Source: Corynebacterium glyciniphilum AJ 3170 (lineage in GTDB: Bacteria > Actinomycetota > Actinomycetes > Mycobacteriales > Mycobacteriaceae). From it: DNA of 64,000 nucleotides. Below the pieces are notes generated by a model that saw only the letters and a program-made list of their open reading frames with translations, was not told the origin of the DNA and did not search any database. A program made the position numbers and the translations under genes. Shown here piece after piece: positions 36,821 to 46,448 of the stretch; the stretch's first letter is position 1; each line of letters starts with the position of its first letter. The stretch is taken from assembly GCF_007673095.1 (NCBI RefSeq), contig NZ_VDYZ01000009.1, positions 106,804-170,803 of the forward strand, given 5' to 3'.

Positions 36821-37929
36821 ACACCCGCTCACGCATTCTCACCCGTGTCGCCGCCGCCGTCGTGGCGGCCGTCAGCGCCACAGCCCTGGCGGCCTGCGTC
36901 TCCAATGAACAGAGCCTGCAGCAGTGGCCCGCGGCGCCGAACCCGACGCTCGCGCTGCCGAACGGGTCGAAACTGTCCGACAACGTCGACGACCTCACGT
37001 CCCGGACAACCCGCGACACCATGGCCGGAGCACGCGACGCCTACGGTTCCCTCCGCCCCGACACAGACCCACGCACCGGCGAGGAGGTCCCCCCGGCGCG
37101 GCGGGTCCCGGCCATCGTCGAACGAGGTCGACTGGTGGTGGGGGTTGCGCAGTCCCTCAACCAGCTGGGCTTCCGGGACCCGGTCACCGGCGAACTCGCC
37201 GGATTCGAGATCGACCTGGCGCGGGAGATCGCCCGTGACATCTTCGGCGACCCCAACCGTATCGAGTACCGCTACGTCGAAGGTAACGATCTCGAGGACG
37301 TCCTTTCGGTGGGCACGGTCGACCTGGTCATCCGCACGTTCACCATCACCAGACCACGACAGGAACAGGTCGAGTTCTCGGTCCCCTATCTCACGACCTA
37401 CCCGCGCATCCTTGCCATGCGGGACTCCGGCATCACCGGTGAGGAGGATCTCGGTGACAAGACCGTCTGTGTCACGCACGACTCCACCAATCTTCAGGAA
37501 CTCCGCGACGAGGTTCCCCACCAGGACATTCTCGCCACGCAGACCTGGTCAGACTGCCTGATGGCAATTCAACGTCAGCAGGCTGACGCCATCTACTCGG
37601 ACTCCGCGATCCTCTCGGGACTCCAGGCACAGGACCCCTACACGGAGATCATCGGCGACAGCACCGACGGGACCGACTACGGTGTCGCCGCCGCACTCCC
37701 CGAAGACCGTGACACGGCCGGACTCGTGCGCCAGGTCAACTCGACGATGGACCGCATACGCACCGACGGGACCTGGGACGACATCTACGACACCTGGTTG
37801 GAAGGCTACCTCGGCGATGCCAGCCAGCCCTCCGCCGAATACCGGTCCGCTGACGACAACCGAGAGCTCACCGCCCTACGTGAACGCACGCGGGACAACG
37901 GGAACGCTGAGAGGGAGGACGACCAGTGA
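36817..37929 (+). CDS. glnH: GlnH amino-acid-binding lipoprotein
   Basis: This 370-residue type II solute-binding lipoprotein has a signal peptide (VAAAVVAAVSATALAAC) whose acylated Cys lies near residue 28. The SBP_bac_3 domain starts RGRLVVGVAQSLNQLGFRD. The ligand-site segment GFEIDLAREIARDIFGD and VDLVIRTFTITRPRQEQVEF follow. In mycobacteria GlnH binds aspartate and glutamate and signals through GlnX to PknG rather than serving an importer. The GTG start overlaps glnX and the stop overlaps pknG, so the three genes are coupled. Confidence 0.92.
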   Translation: MNTRSRILTRVAAAVVAAVSATALAACVSNEQSLQQWPAAPNPTLALPNGSKLSDNVDDLTSRTTRDTMAGARDAYGSLRPDTDPRTGEEVPPARRVPAIVERGRLVVGVAQSLNQLGFRDPVTGELAGFEIDLAREIARDIFGDPNRIEYRYVEGNDLEDVLSVGTVDLVIRTFTITRPRQEQVEFSVPYLTTYPRILAMRDSGITGEEDLGDKTVCVTHDSTNLQELRDEVPHQDILATQTWSDCLMAIQRQQADAIYSDSAILSGLQAQDPYTEIIGDSTDGTDYGVAAALPEDRDTAGLVRQVNSTMDRIRTDGTWDDIYDTWLEGYLGDASQPSAEYRSADDNRELTALRERTRDNGNAEREDDQ

Positions 37930-40415
37930 CGAACCCCAACGAGTCCGACTCCGAGACCACTGACCGTCGGGACGGCACGAACGACACCAGTCAGGCGACG
38001 GAAGCGACCTTCTTCGACCCCTTCGCCGACGATGACGCCGACAGCGACGCATACGGCTCTGACGGTGACGACGAGGACACCGGGGGCCAGTCGACACAGG
38101 CCACGCCCTTCGACCCGTTCGCCGACGACAGTGACGGGGAGGAGCCCCACGACGACACCGCGGTCACCGGTCCGGCCACCGACCCCGACGGCATGCCGAA
38201 GGCAGTCGACACCGAACGCCAGCCCACCGTCGACTCCGGTGAACGTAGCCGACGTGAAGCTCTGTCGACCTTCCGTCGTCGACGGGGCACGTCCCGGGCC
38301 GGTGCGGAGGTCGCCGGCGGCATGGTCCGTCTGCCGTTCATCCCTCCCACGAATCCGCAGGACGCGGTCATCAGTGACGATGCCGTCGAGAAGGCCGTCT
38401 CCGAAGGCACGGAGAGGCCCGTCCTGCAACCGGGCGACATGGTCGCAGCCCAGTACGAGGTGCTGGGGCCGATCGCCCACGGTGGGCTGGGCTGGATCTA
38501 CCTCGCCGTCGACCACAACGTGTCCGACCGGTGGGTCGTCCTCAAGGGCATGATGGCCACCACCACCGCCCATGAACGGGCGGTCGCGGAGTCCGAGCGC
38601 GCCTTCCTCGCCGACATCACCCACCCCGGGATCGTGAAGATCTTCAACTTCATCGATGACCCGCGCAGTCCGGGCGGATTCATCATCATGGAGTACGTCG
38701 GTGGCCCGTCCCTGCGGCACCGCCGTCGTCGGCAACCAGGCAACACACTGCCCATCGACATCGCCATCGGCTACATCCTCGAGGTCCTGCCCGCACTGGA
38801 CTACCTGCACTCCCGCGGTGTGGTCTACAACGACCTCAAACCAGACAACATCATCATCACCGAAGACCAGGTCAAGCTCATCGACCTGGGTGCGGTCTCC
38901 GGCATCGGCGCGTTCGGGCACATCTTCGGCACCCGCGGTTTCCAGGCCCCCGAGATCGCGCGCACCGGGCCGACGATCGCCAGCGACATCTACACCGTCG
39001 GCCGGACGCTGGCCAGCCTCATCGTGAAACTGCCCGTCACCGACGGGGTCTACGACCACGGGCTGCCGACACCGAACGACGAACCGTTGTTCCGCAAGTA
39101 CCTGTCGCTCTACCGGCTGCTGCTGCGCGCCACCGACGAGAATCCCGAGCGCCGTTTCAGCTCTGCCGGCGCCATGGCCAACCAGATCATCGGTGTTCTC
39201 CGTGAGGTCCTGGCCATTCGAGACGGCCGGCAGTACCCGCACCTCGACACCCGTTTCACCGCCCAGCGGTCCACGTTCGGAACCAAGCACCTGCTCTTCC
39301 GCACGGACCAGCTCATCGACGGTATCGAACGGTCCGTGGAGACCACCGCCCCTGAAGTGGTCGCCGCGCTGCCGACTCCGCTGACGGATCCGAACGATCC
39401 CGGCGCGTCGCTGCTCTCCGCCGCCAGTCTCACCGAACCCAGCGAAGTCCTCGACACCCTGAAGGCGGCGCTGAAACAGCCGGACATGTCGTCGTCCACC
39501 GAGATCCCGCTGACCATCGTCCGGGCCCAGCTCGACCTCGGCATGACCACCGAAGCCGTCCTGACCCTGCGGGAGATGGACGACCGGCTGCAGCGGGATT
39601 GGCGCCACCAGTGGCTGTCGGGCGTTTCCAACCTTCTGACCAGTGACTATGTCGCCGCGCAAGCATGTTTCAACGAAGTGCTCAACACCTTGCCCGGTGA
39701 GCCGGCGCCTAAACTCGCCCTGGCGGCGACCGATGAACTGATGCTGCAGCACCAGGGGATGAACACCACCCGACTACTGGACGCCAATGTGCAGAAGGCA
39801 GCCCTGGCATTGACGTACACCCAGGGTGCGCAGCAGTCCCCCGACTACAGCGAGGTGCCCGGATGGACACACCTGTCCCAGGACCCCGTCGCGCTGCGTT
39901 TCCACACGATCCGTCTCTACGGGCTCGTGTGGGCCACGAATGCCTCGACGGTGTCCGCGGCCTTCGGGCTGGCCCGCCAACTGCACGCCGAGGGTCTGGT
40001 GGATGCCGCCGTCGCCGCGCTCGACCGGCTCCCCCAGTCGTCCCGGCACCACCGGACCGCCCGGCTGACGACGGTCCTGATGCTCATCACAGACCAGTCG
40101 TCGCTCAATGAGGCACGCCTGCGGCGCGCGGCACGGCGCCTCGAAATCCTGCCCACCAACGAGCCCCGGATCCCCCAGGTCAGGCTGGCTGTATTGGCCG
40201 CCGCCCTGGAATGGTTGCGCGCGGAGCAGGACAAGACTGACGGGCCTGTCCGCGTGGCGAAGGCACCGTTGTTCGACGTGGAGTTCACCGAACGGGGCCT
40301 GCGTACCGGGATTGAACAGGGGCTCCGCGACATCGCCCGGCAGTCCCCCTTCGCCCGCCACCGCTTCCGGTTGGTGGACATGGCCAACCGGATCCGGCCC
40401 CGGACCTGGTTCTGA
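37926..40415 (+). CDS. pknG: Ser/Thr protein kinase PknG
   Basis: PknG phosphorylates the FHA protein OdhI/GarA and so controls 2-oxoglutarate dehydrogenase flux. The 829-residue protein has an acidic N-terminus with two phosphoacceptor-like blocks, ATEATFFDPFADDDAD and TQATPFDPFADDSDGE. The kinase domain is about 165-420: AHGGLGWIYLA loop, Lys in WVVLKGM, catalytic YNDLKPDNIII and KLIDLGAVSG. A C-terminal TPR domain (about 500-820) follows. No Cys pairs precede the kinase, so the rubredoxin domain of mycobacterial PknG is absent, as in C. glutamicum. The GTG start overlaps glnH. Confidence 0.95.
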   Translation: MTNPNESDSETTDRRDGTNDTSQATEATFFDPFADDDADSDAYGSDGDDEDTGGQSTQATPFDPFADDSDGEEPHDDTAVTGPATDPDGMPKAVDTERQPTVDSGERSRREALSTFRRRRGTSRAGAEVAGGMVRLPFIPPTNPQDAVISDDAVEKAVSEGTERPVLQPGDMVAAQYEVLGPIAHGGLGWIYLAVDHNVSDRWVVLKGMMATTTAHERAVAESERAFLADITHPGIVKIFNFIDDPRSPGGFIIMEYVGGPSLRHRRRRQPGNTLPIDIAIGYILEVLPALDYLHSRGVVYNDLKPDNIIITEDQVKLIDLGAVSGIGAFGHIFGTRGFQAPEIARTGPTIASDIYTVGRTLASLIVKLPVTDGVYDHGLPTPNDEPLFRKYLSLYRLLLRATDENPERRFSSAGAMANQIIGVLREVLAIRDGRQYPHLDTRFTAQRSTFGTKHLLFRTDQLIDGIERSVETTAPEVVAALPTPLTDPNDPGASLLSAASLTEPSEVLDTLKAALKQPDMSSSTEIPLTIVRAQLDLGMTTEAVLTLREMDDRLQRDWRHQWLSGVSNLLTSDYVAAQACFNEVLNTLPGEPAPKLALAATDELMLQHQGMNTTRLLDANVQKAALALTYTQGAQQSPDYSEVPGWTHLSQDPVALRFHTIRLYGLVWATNASTVSAAFGLARQLHAEGLVDAAVAALDRLPQSSRHHRTARLTTVLMLITDQSSLNEARLRRAARRLEILPTNEPRIPQVRLAVLAAALEWLRAEQDKTDGPVRVAKAPLFDVEFTERGLRTGIEQGLRDIARQSPFARHRFRLVDMANRIRPRTWF

Positions 40416-40456
40416 GCTGATCCGGTCTGATCCGGTCTCGAGCCGCTCCATCGGCG

Positions 40457-40542
40457 GTCACCGATTACGCCTCGGCTCGGAACCAGGCAATAAACCACCA
40501 GGTCACCGCCCATCGTCTCGCCGAGGAAGCGTAATCGGTGAC
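40457..40542. repeat. 86-bp palindromic repeat, copy 1
   Basis: The ends are GTCACCGATTACGCCTC and its near complement, and the inside holds AATAAACCACCAGGTC. Copy 2 at 41738-41824 is related in inverted orientation, sharing both ends and the ATAAA-CC-CAGGTC interior. It fills most of the 164-bp gap between pknG and the DUF559-like gene. Confidence 0.8.
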
Positions 40543-40579
40543 ATGCGCCCCAGCCTGGTGCACGCGACACCAGGGGCCG

Positions 40580-41677
40580 TCACCGTAGCCGACGCCGGGC
40601 CAGCATGATCCCGTCAACGAGCGTGCGACGCAACAGTTCCGGATCCTTCAGGTGACCGTAGGTCAACCGCAGTACATGCCATCCCAGATTCGCCAGTTCA
40701 GCACCGATCCGCGAGTCGGTGTCCCGCCTGTTCCGTGCAAGATGGTCGGCGCCGTCATACTGCAGAGCCAGCTTCCACTCTGCACATCCCAGGTCGACCC
40801 TCGCGGCGACCCGTCCCGTAACCCTCTCCCCCGTATGCACGGGATCCGAGGTCGTCCCGTCAGAGCACACGACCAGTTGAGGGATGAACCGGTCAGCCAC
40901 CTCGCGGCCGAACAGCCCGTATATCTGGAGACGCAGTAGTGTCTCCATAGGGGATTCTCCCCCGCGATCGGCGAGGGAGACCATCCTCCGCAGGTCGCGA
41001 CCTGGGTACAGGCCGGCACACGCGTCCACCAACACCACCGGATCGATACTGAACAGCTGGCAGGCCGCGTCGATGAACTGCACCGACCGCACCGTCACGT
41101 CGTCTTTCCCCGTGCCTGGCAGAACAGACCAGGAATGCTCGCCGGAGCGGAGGGACCGGAGGCAGTGAATGATCGTCAGCACGGGTGACGTCACCGGCAG
41201 CCGGGGAAACTCCGGGTCAACATTGACGACCGACGGCAGATCCGTCATCCAACCCGCGCGACGGTGCCGGGTGGTCTCTCCGGCATGCGTCGCGATCCTA
41301 CGGTCGCCTCCGGAGAGAACACACGTGTCCGCGTCATCGCAGAAGTACGGCATCCCCCAGACCGAGGCTGCGCTCCACGCGGCGCCGGTCCATCCGGGGT
41401 GGGCAATGTGGGTCAGCCGTGCCCTGGTCAGTGCCTCCAGGTCATAGGCTATTCCCCTCGGATGCTCACGAGCGCCGAGTTTCACGACACCGGCATCCCG
41501 AACCGCCGTCGTCGGGATCCAGAAGCCACCGACGTCAGTGAAGGCATCGGCACGAACACCACGGGCCCGACCACAGTGATTCTCCAGGGTATCCGGACGG
41601 ATTGTGCGGTGTACCCGCGTGGGAACAGACCACTGACGGATAATGTCGCTGTCGAGCGCGTGCCCCTGATACCCCAT
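40580..41677 (-). CDS. DUF559/PD-(D/E)XK-like protein, paralogue 2
   Basis: This 365-residue protein is related to the one at 22162. The C-terminal block AEWKLALQYDGADHLARNRR followed by IGAELANLGWHVLRLTYGH gives the E-x-K, D and strand pattern of DUF559/Vsr-like folds, and GGESPMETLLRLQIYGLFG matches paralogue 1. The N-terminal ~200 residues have an AAWSAASVWGMPYF element similar to the "AGWAAAGVYG" of paralogue 1. Function is unknown; a nuclease or toxin-like role is inference. It interrupts the pknG-ackA adjacency known in C. glutamicum and is framed by two related repeats. Confidence 0.65.
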   Translation of the reverse strand: MGYQGHALDSDIIRQWSVPTRVHRTIRPDTLENHCGRARGVRADAFTDVGGFWIPTTAVRDAGVVKLGAREHPRGIAYDLEALTRARLTHIAHPGWTGAAWSAASVWGMPYFCDDADTCVLSGGDRRIATHAGETTRHRRAGWMTDLPSVVNVDPEFPRLPVTSPVLTIIHCLRSLRSGEHSWSVLPGTGKDDVTVRSVQFIDAACQLFSIDPVVLVDACAGLYPGRDLRRMVSLADRGGESPMETLLRLQIYGLFGREVADRFIPQLVVCSDGTTSDPVHTGERVTGRVAARVDLGCAEWKLALQYDGADHLARNRRDTDSRIGAELANLGWHVLRLTYGHLKDPELLRRTLVDGIMLARRRLR

Positions 41678-41737
41678 GAACTCCCCCGTCGTCCCCCGCG
41701 GATAACGGTGACGAGTCTACAACCCCCACAGCGCGAT

Positions 41738-41824
41738 GTCGCCGATTACGCCTCCTCGCAGCATAGAAAGCCGACGACCTGCGGTTTTATCGCCCGCAAC
41801 CGCAGACGAGGCGTAATCGGTGGC
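41738..41824. repeat. 87-bp palindromic repeat, copy 2 (inverted)
   Basis: Reverse-complemented, it begins GCCACCGATTACGCCTCG and contains GATAAAACCGCAGGTC, aligning end to end with copy 1 at 40457. An internal hairpin GCGGTT/AACCGC occurs at 41781-41803. It ends 20 bp before the ackA stop. Confidence 0.8.
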
Positions 41825-41843
41825 ACTCGTCGGCTGTCACCGC

Positions 41844-43052
41844 CTACATCTCGGACAGTTCCTTCGCCGCGCGGGCGATCGCCAGCTCCTCGTTCGTCGG
41901 CACCACGAGCACCTTCACTGCCGAATCGTCGGAGGAGATCACGCGCGGACCTTCGACGCCCTCGTCGTTGTTGTTGCGTGACTCGTCGATGACGATGCCG
42001 AAGTTCTCCAGGTCCGCCATGGTGTCACGGCGGATACCCGTGTGGTTCTCCCCCACACCAGCGGTGAACACCACCGCGTCGAGGCGCCCCAGCTGCAGCA
42101 TGAACGCGCCGACGTAGCGGCGTACGCGGTGCACGTAGATGTCGTAGGCGTCCTGGGCGTTCTGGTCGCCCTCGTTGATCAGTTCCTGGAGGAGGCGGAA
42201 GTCGTTCGCACCCGCCAGGCCCTTGAGCCCGGAACGCTTGTTGAACAGGGTGTCGATCTCGTCGATGGTCATCTTGCCCTCGCGGTAGAGGTGGAAGATG
42301 ATACCGGCGTCGATGTCACCGGTACGCGTGCCCATGACCAGGCCCTCGAGCGGGGTCAGTCCCATGGTGGTGTCGACGGGGTTGCCGCCACGGATCGCGG
42401 CCATCGAGGCACCGTTGCCCAGGTGCAGGGTGATCTGGTTGATGTCCTCGGCGTCCTTGCCCAGGATCCTCGGCACAAGGCCGGAGACATACTGGTGGCT
42501 GGTGCCGTGGAAACCGTAGCGCCGGATGTGGTACTGGTCGGCGACCTCACGGTTGAGGCCGTACCGGGACGCCGCCTCCGGAAGGCAGTGGAAGAACGCC
42601 GTGTCGAACACGGCGACGTGCTTGACGTCCGGCAGCAGGGTCCGGGCGTTCTCGATCCCGTCGATGTTCGCCGGGTTGTGCAACGGTGCCAGCGGAACCA
42701 GGGAACGGATCTCGTCAACGACCTGGTCTGTGATGACCACCGGTTCGGAGAATTTGTTGCCGCCGTGGACGACACGGTGCCCGACTGCGGAGATGTCGAG
42801 GTCCTGGGGACCTGCACCGAGCAGCGACATCATGCCGAATGCACGCTCCAGGCCGACGGAGTGGCTCAGGATTGAGCGGCGGTCCTCGATGGTCTGGTCT
42901 TCGGTGACCAGCTTGATGTGTCCGCGGTTCTCGCCGATCTGTTCAACGAGGCCGGACAGGAACGGGGGATCCTGCGGGTCTGCGTTCAGGTCGAGGACCT
43001 GGAACTTGATGGACGAGGAACCGGAGTTGAGGACGAGGACATAGTTGGTCAT
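41844..43052 (-). CDS. ackA: Acetate kinase
   Basis: AckA interconverts acetyl phosphate and ADP with acetate and ATP. The 402-residue protein has the N-terminal phosphate motif [21 protein letters not shown] near residue 88, and [10 protein letters not shown] near 150. [13 protein letters not shown] lies near 177 with the catalytic His and Arg. [11 protein letters not shown] and [13 protein letters not shown] complete the ASKHA-fold signatures. It is 18 bp downstream of pta in the standard acetate operon order. Confidence 0.96.
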   Translation of the reverse strand: MTNYVLVLNSGSSSIKFQVLDLNADPQDPPFLSGLVEQIGENRGHIKLVTEDQTIEDRRSILSHSVGLERAFGMMSLLGAGPQDLDISAVGHRVVHGGNKFSEPVVITDQVVDEIRSLVPLAPLHNPANIDGIENARTLLPDVKHVAVFDTAFFHCLPEAASRYGLNREVADQYHIRRYGFHGTSHQYVSGLVPRILGKDAEDINQITLHLGNGASMAAIRGGNPVDTTMGLTPLEGLVMGTRTGDIDAGIIFHLYREGKMTIDEIDTLFNKRSGLKGLAGANDFRLLQELINEGDQNAQDAYDIYVHRVRRYVGAFMLQLGRLDAVVFTAGVGENHTGIRRDTMADLENFGIVIDESRNNNDEGVEGPRVISSDDSAVKVLVVPTNEELAIARAAKELSEM

Positions 43053-43070
43053 GTTGTGGTGGCCTTTCGG

Positions 43071-44486
43071 TTAGTTTCCGGCCTGGATGGCGGTGATGGC
43101 GACGGTGTTGACGATGTCGGGGACGGTCGCCCCACGGGACAGGTCGTTGACCGGCTTGTTCAGTCCCTGCAGGATCGGGCCGACGGCGAGTGCGTCTGCC
43201 GTACGCTGCACGGCCTTGTAGGTGATGTTGCCGGCGTTGAGGTCGGGGAAGACGAAGACGGTGGCCTTGCCCGCGACATCGGAACCGGGCATCTTCTTCT
43301 GACCGACGGACTCGACGACGGCGGCGTCGAACTGCAACGGGCCGTCGATACCCAGCTCGGGTGCCTGCTCCCGGGCGATGGTCACGGCCTCCGCCACGGC
43401 CTCGACGTCCTCACCCGCACCGGAGGTGCCGGTGGAGTAGGACAGCATCGCGACCTTGGCGTCGATACCGAACTGGCCGGCGGTCTTGGCCGAGACGACC
43501 GCGATCTCGGCGAGCTGTTCCGGAGTCGGGTTGGGGTTCACCGCACAGTCGCCGAACGCCCAGAGCACCCCGTCCATGACCATGAGGAAGATCGAGGAGA
43601 CGATGGAGGCGTCCGGGGAGGTCTTGATGATCTGGAAGCTGGGCTTGATGGTGTGGGCGGTGGTGTGGGCGGCACCGGAGACCATGCCGTCGGCCATGCC
43701 GAGGTGGATCATCATCGTGGCGTAGTAGGAGATGTCCTTCATCGTCTCACGGGCGTCGTCGATGCTGACCCCCTTGGACTTGCGCAGCTCGGCGAATTCC
43801 TCGGCGAACCGTTCCAGGTCGTCCCCGCTGGTCGGGTCGGTGAGGGTGGCGGAGCTCAGGTCGTAGCCGAGTTCATGTGCCCGGGCGGCGATGGCCTTCG
43901 GGTCACCGAGGATCGTCAGGTCACACACCCGGCGTGCGAGCAGCTGGTGCGCCGCCTCAAGGATGCGGTCGTCATCGCCCTCGGGCAGGACGATGTGCGC
44001 CTTGGCTGCCCGGGCCTGGATGATCAGGTTGCGCTCGAAGAATTCCGGACCGATGACGGGTGTGCCGGGTTCAGCGGCGCTGACGGAGTCCAGGGCGACG
44101 AACGGTACCGCCGTCCCCTCTGATTCCAGCGCAGAGGACGAGGCCTGGGGTCGGTCGAGCAGGGAGATACCACGCGGTTCGCGTCCCGAGCGCACCAGCT
44201 GGCCGGACACCTGCTGGAGCTGGAGGTGATCCTGCTCCCCTGCCGCGATGAGGAAGTGGGCGACTCCGGCGGCAGCTGCCAACCGGGAGTCGAACATGGG
44301 CTCACCGGTGGCGACGAGGACGTCCACGTCGCTGGACAGTGCGGTCTCGAGGGCGGCACCGAAATCCGGCGCCGCAGGACGGAGAGTCTCGAAGATGTCG
44401 GTCACCTGGCCTGACAGGCTGGTGATCAGTTCGTCTCGGCGTCCTGCGGCGGTGGCTATCGGGCTGAGCACTGCTCGAACGGTCAC
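43071..44486 (-). CDS. pta: Phosphate acetyltransferase
   Basis: Pta interconverts acetyl-CoA and acetyl phosphate. The catalytic PTA_PTB domain occupies about residues 150-465: ERNLIIQARAAKAHIVLPEG, MMIHLGMADGMVSGAAHTTA, YSTGTSGAGEDVEAVAEAV and VFVFPDLNAGNITYKAVQR. The N-terminal ~140 residues are a short, divergent version of the regulatory region (starting TVRAVLSPIATAAGRRDELI), common to corynebacterial enzymes of this length (471 aa). The upstream 200 bp hold C-rich tracts but no operator I could assign. Confidence 0.94.
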   Translation of the reverse strand: MTVRAVLSPIATAAGRRDELITSLSGQVTDIFETLRPAAPDFGAALETALSSDVDVLVATGEPMFDSRLAAAAGVAHFLIAAGEQDHLQLQQVSGQLVRSGREPRGISLLDRPQASSSALESEGTAVPFVALDSVSAAEPGTPVIGPEFFERNLIIQARAAKAHIVLPEGDDDRILEAAHQLLARRVCDLTILGDPKAIAARAHELGYDLSSATLTDPTSGDDLERFAEEFAELRKSKGVSIDDARETMKDISYYATMMIHLGMADGMVSGAAHTTAHTIKPSFQIIKTSPDASIVSSIFLMVMDGVLWAFGDCAVNPNPTPEQLAEIAVVSAKTAGQFGIDAKVAMLSYSTGTSGAGEDVEAVAEAVTIAREQAPELGIDGPLQFDAAVVESVGQKKMPGSDVAGKATVFVFPDLNAGNITYKAVQRTADALAVGPILQGLNKPVNDLSRGATVPDIVNTVAITAIQAGN

Positions 44487-44689
44487 GGGGTCTCCTTACA
44501 TGGTTGACGGTCCCCGTCACGTCCGGTGCCTGGTGACGCTCCCGGAGCGTGGGGATGTTCCTCCCCCATTGTGCCGTGAATCACTGACACCGACCAAGGT
44601 GGAACTGTCTCGACAGTCTCAGTACCCCCGACACTGTGTCTCACCCCACTCAGGCGGGGGTGAAATCGACGTTCTCCGTCGGCGGCGGC

Positions 44690-45667
44690 TCACCGGGGTG
44701 CATCTACAGTGATAACTACCGTGTCGGAGGAGTCGGACGTCTCTCCCTGCGGGTCGTCGTTCCCGGCGGGGTACGCTGCTGCCCGTCGCCCACGGCGCCC
44801 ACGGAAACCACGGAGCCCACGGAGCCCACGGATCACGGCGACCAGGCACACGACCACGACCACCGAGGTCAGCACACCGCCGAACCATCCGAGTGAGACG
44901 CTGACCCGGGCACCGTTGAGCCCCACCAGCACGGCCCCGACGATGCCGCCGAGAATGTCGGGTTTGATGACCGTCACGATCCAGGCGGCGATCGGTGCCC
45001 CGATCAGTCCGCCGATGAGGAGGCCGAGGACGGGCTGCCAGGACTCGTGCACGCGGTCGAGACCGATGATGAATCCGGCGGAGGCCGCCACCGCGACGAG
45101 GAACTCGGCGGTGTTGACCGTGCCGATGATCTTGCGGGGTTCGCTGCGCCCCACACTCATCAGTGTCGAGGTGGTGACCGGACCCCACCCGCCGCCACCG
45201 GAGGCATCGAGGAAACCTCCCCCGAGCCCCAGGGTGACCAGGCCGAGACGGGACCGACGGGTAGGCGACGCCGGCGCGCCGTCCGCCGCCGCGGTCTTCT
45301 TCCACGGCACGAGGATGCTGCGGATCAGGACGTAGGCCCCGAGCAGGAGCAGCAGTGTCGAGACAACAGGCTCGGCCGATTCCGCGGACAGTCCCGCGAG
45401 CACCGTCGCGCCGATGAACGCACCGACCGCCCCGGGGATTCCGAGGAAGATCACCGTGGGCCAGTGGACGTTGTTGAGGCGCCAGTGGGCGATCCCGGAG
45501 AACAGTGTCGTCCCGACCTCGGCGAAGTGCACCGCCGCGCTGGCCTGGGCCGGCGCGGTACCCGACAGGATCAGCATCGTCGTGGCGGTCACGCCGAACG
45601 CCATGCCGAGCGCTCCGTCGACCAGCTGGGCCATCAGACCGGCGACGGCGAACAAGAGCAGCTTCAT
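44690..45667 (-). CDS. cysZ: TauE/SafE-type permease CysZ, presumed sulfate transporter
   Basis: This 325-residue membrane protein has about eight helices in two repeats. It opens LLLFAVAGLMAQLVDGALGM, and LGLVTLGLGGGFLDASGGGG is the TauE second-repeat signature. The last gene of the C. glutamicum cys cluster (CysZ) is proposed to import sulfate, and the context here is the same. The C-terminus ends in an Arg/Gly tail coded by 9-bp tandem repeats at 44791-44835. The ATG overlaps the cysY stop as ATGA. Confidence 0.87.
   Translation of the reverse strand: MKLLLFAVAGLMAQLVDGALGMAFGVTATTMLILSGTAPAQASAAVHFAEVGTTLFSGIAHWRLNNVHWPTVIFLGIPGAVGAFIGATVLAGLSAESAEPVVSTLLLLLGAYVLIRSILVPWKKTAAADGAPASPTRRSRLGLVTLGLGGGFLDASGGGGWGPVTTSTLMSVGRSEPRKIIGTVNTAEFLVAVAASAGFIIGLDRVHESWQPVLGLLIGGLIGAPIAAWIVTVIKPDILGGIVGAVLVGLNGARVSVSLGWFGGVLTSVVVVVCLVAVIRGLRGLRGFRGRRGRRAAAYPAGNDDPQGETSDSSDTVVITVDAPR
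44791..44835. repeat. 9-bp in-frame tandem repeat in cysZ
   Basis: Five units resembling CACGGAGCC encode a Gly-Arg-rich stretch near the C-terminus. Unit length is a multiple of three, so copy-number change would not break the frame. Confidence 0.6.
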
Positions 45668-46434
45668 CGGGTCATCCCTTCGTCCTGTGGCGGGTGGGCA
45701 GTGAGTCGTGCGGCGATGAGGGGGGCGACATCGGTCGCCAGCGGCTCCCCGACGGCCACGGAGCGGGCGACGGAGGAGGCGTGGAGTGCCCGGACGGCGT
45801 TGTCCCAGAGCGTGCCGGGACAGATGAACAGGGGTTCCACCGCGATCCGGTCGGCACCCCGCCGGACGACGTCCTCCACGTGGGTCACCAGGGCATCCGC
45901 CCCGGTTCCGGGGCCGCCGGTGGCGACCAGTGCGCGGGCACCCACGCCGAGTCGTCGGCCGACGGCGTCCGCCAGGTCGGCGACGCGGTCGTTGGCACCG
46001 GTGACACTGGACCCCACCGAGTAGAGGACGAGATGGTCGGCCGCACCACCGTCTCTGCGGGCACGGATCCGGGAGGCCAGCAGATCGGCGAGGTCGTCGC
46101 CGGTACCGATCCCCGCCGCCTGCCGCAGTTCCACCCCCGTCTCCGCGGTGGCCTGTGCCAACGCCTCGGGGACGTCGGTGGTCATGTGGAATGCCGTGGT
46201 GAACAGCAGTGGCACGACGACGGCCTCGGGCCACCCCTCCGCAGCGAGCAGTCCGGCGACCGTCGTCGGCGTCAACGGGGAGAAGTCCAGGTACGCCGCC
46301 CTGCTGTCGCGTCCGGTCAGGTCAGCGACGGTCCGGGCGATGTTCACCACCGTCCGGTCCGCCTCCGGGTGCCGGGAGCCGTGCGCCAGGCACACGACGG
46401 GGGGCAGGGAGTTGGACGGGACGGTGGTGGACAT
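45664..46434 (-). CDS. cysY: CbiX-type sirohydrochlorin ferrochelatase CysY
   Basis: This protein is the likely last step of siroheme synthesis, inserting Fe2+ into sirohydrochlorin for sulfite reductase. The 256-residue protein has two CbiX-like halves: CLAHGSRHPEADRTV near the N-terminus with the catalytic His, and VPLLFTTAFHMTTDVPEALA with the second metal His near residue 90. The second half has VEPLFICPGTLWDNAVRAL. It lies between cysN and cysZ as in C. glutamicum. Length suits the two-domain class. Confidence 0.87.
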   Translation of the reverse strand: MSTTVPSNSLPPVVCLAHGSRHPEADRTVVNIARTVADLTGRDSRAAYLDFSPLTPTTVAGLLAAEGWPEAVVVPLLFTTAFHMTTDVPEALAQATAETGVELRQAAGIGTGDDLADLLASRIRARRDGGAADHLVLYSVGSSVTGANDRVADLADAVGRRLGVGARALVATGGPGTGADALVTHVEDVVRRGADRIAVEPLFICPGTLWDNAVRALHASSVARSVAVGEPLATDVAPLIAARLTAHPPQDEGMTR

Positions 46435-46448
46435 CAGTCTTCCGGGTC

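Noticed and set aside
44487..44689. C-rich tracts (CCCCCA, CCCCCG) upstream of pta as RamA binding sites
   Set aside because: RamA motifs are too short and degenerate to assign in GC-rich DNA by eye. The hairpin-like CACCCC/GGGGGTG at 44642-44662 also lacks a U-tract.
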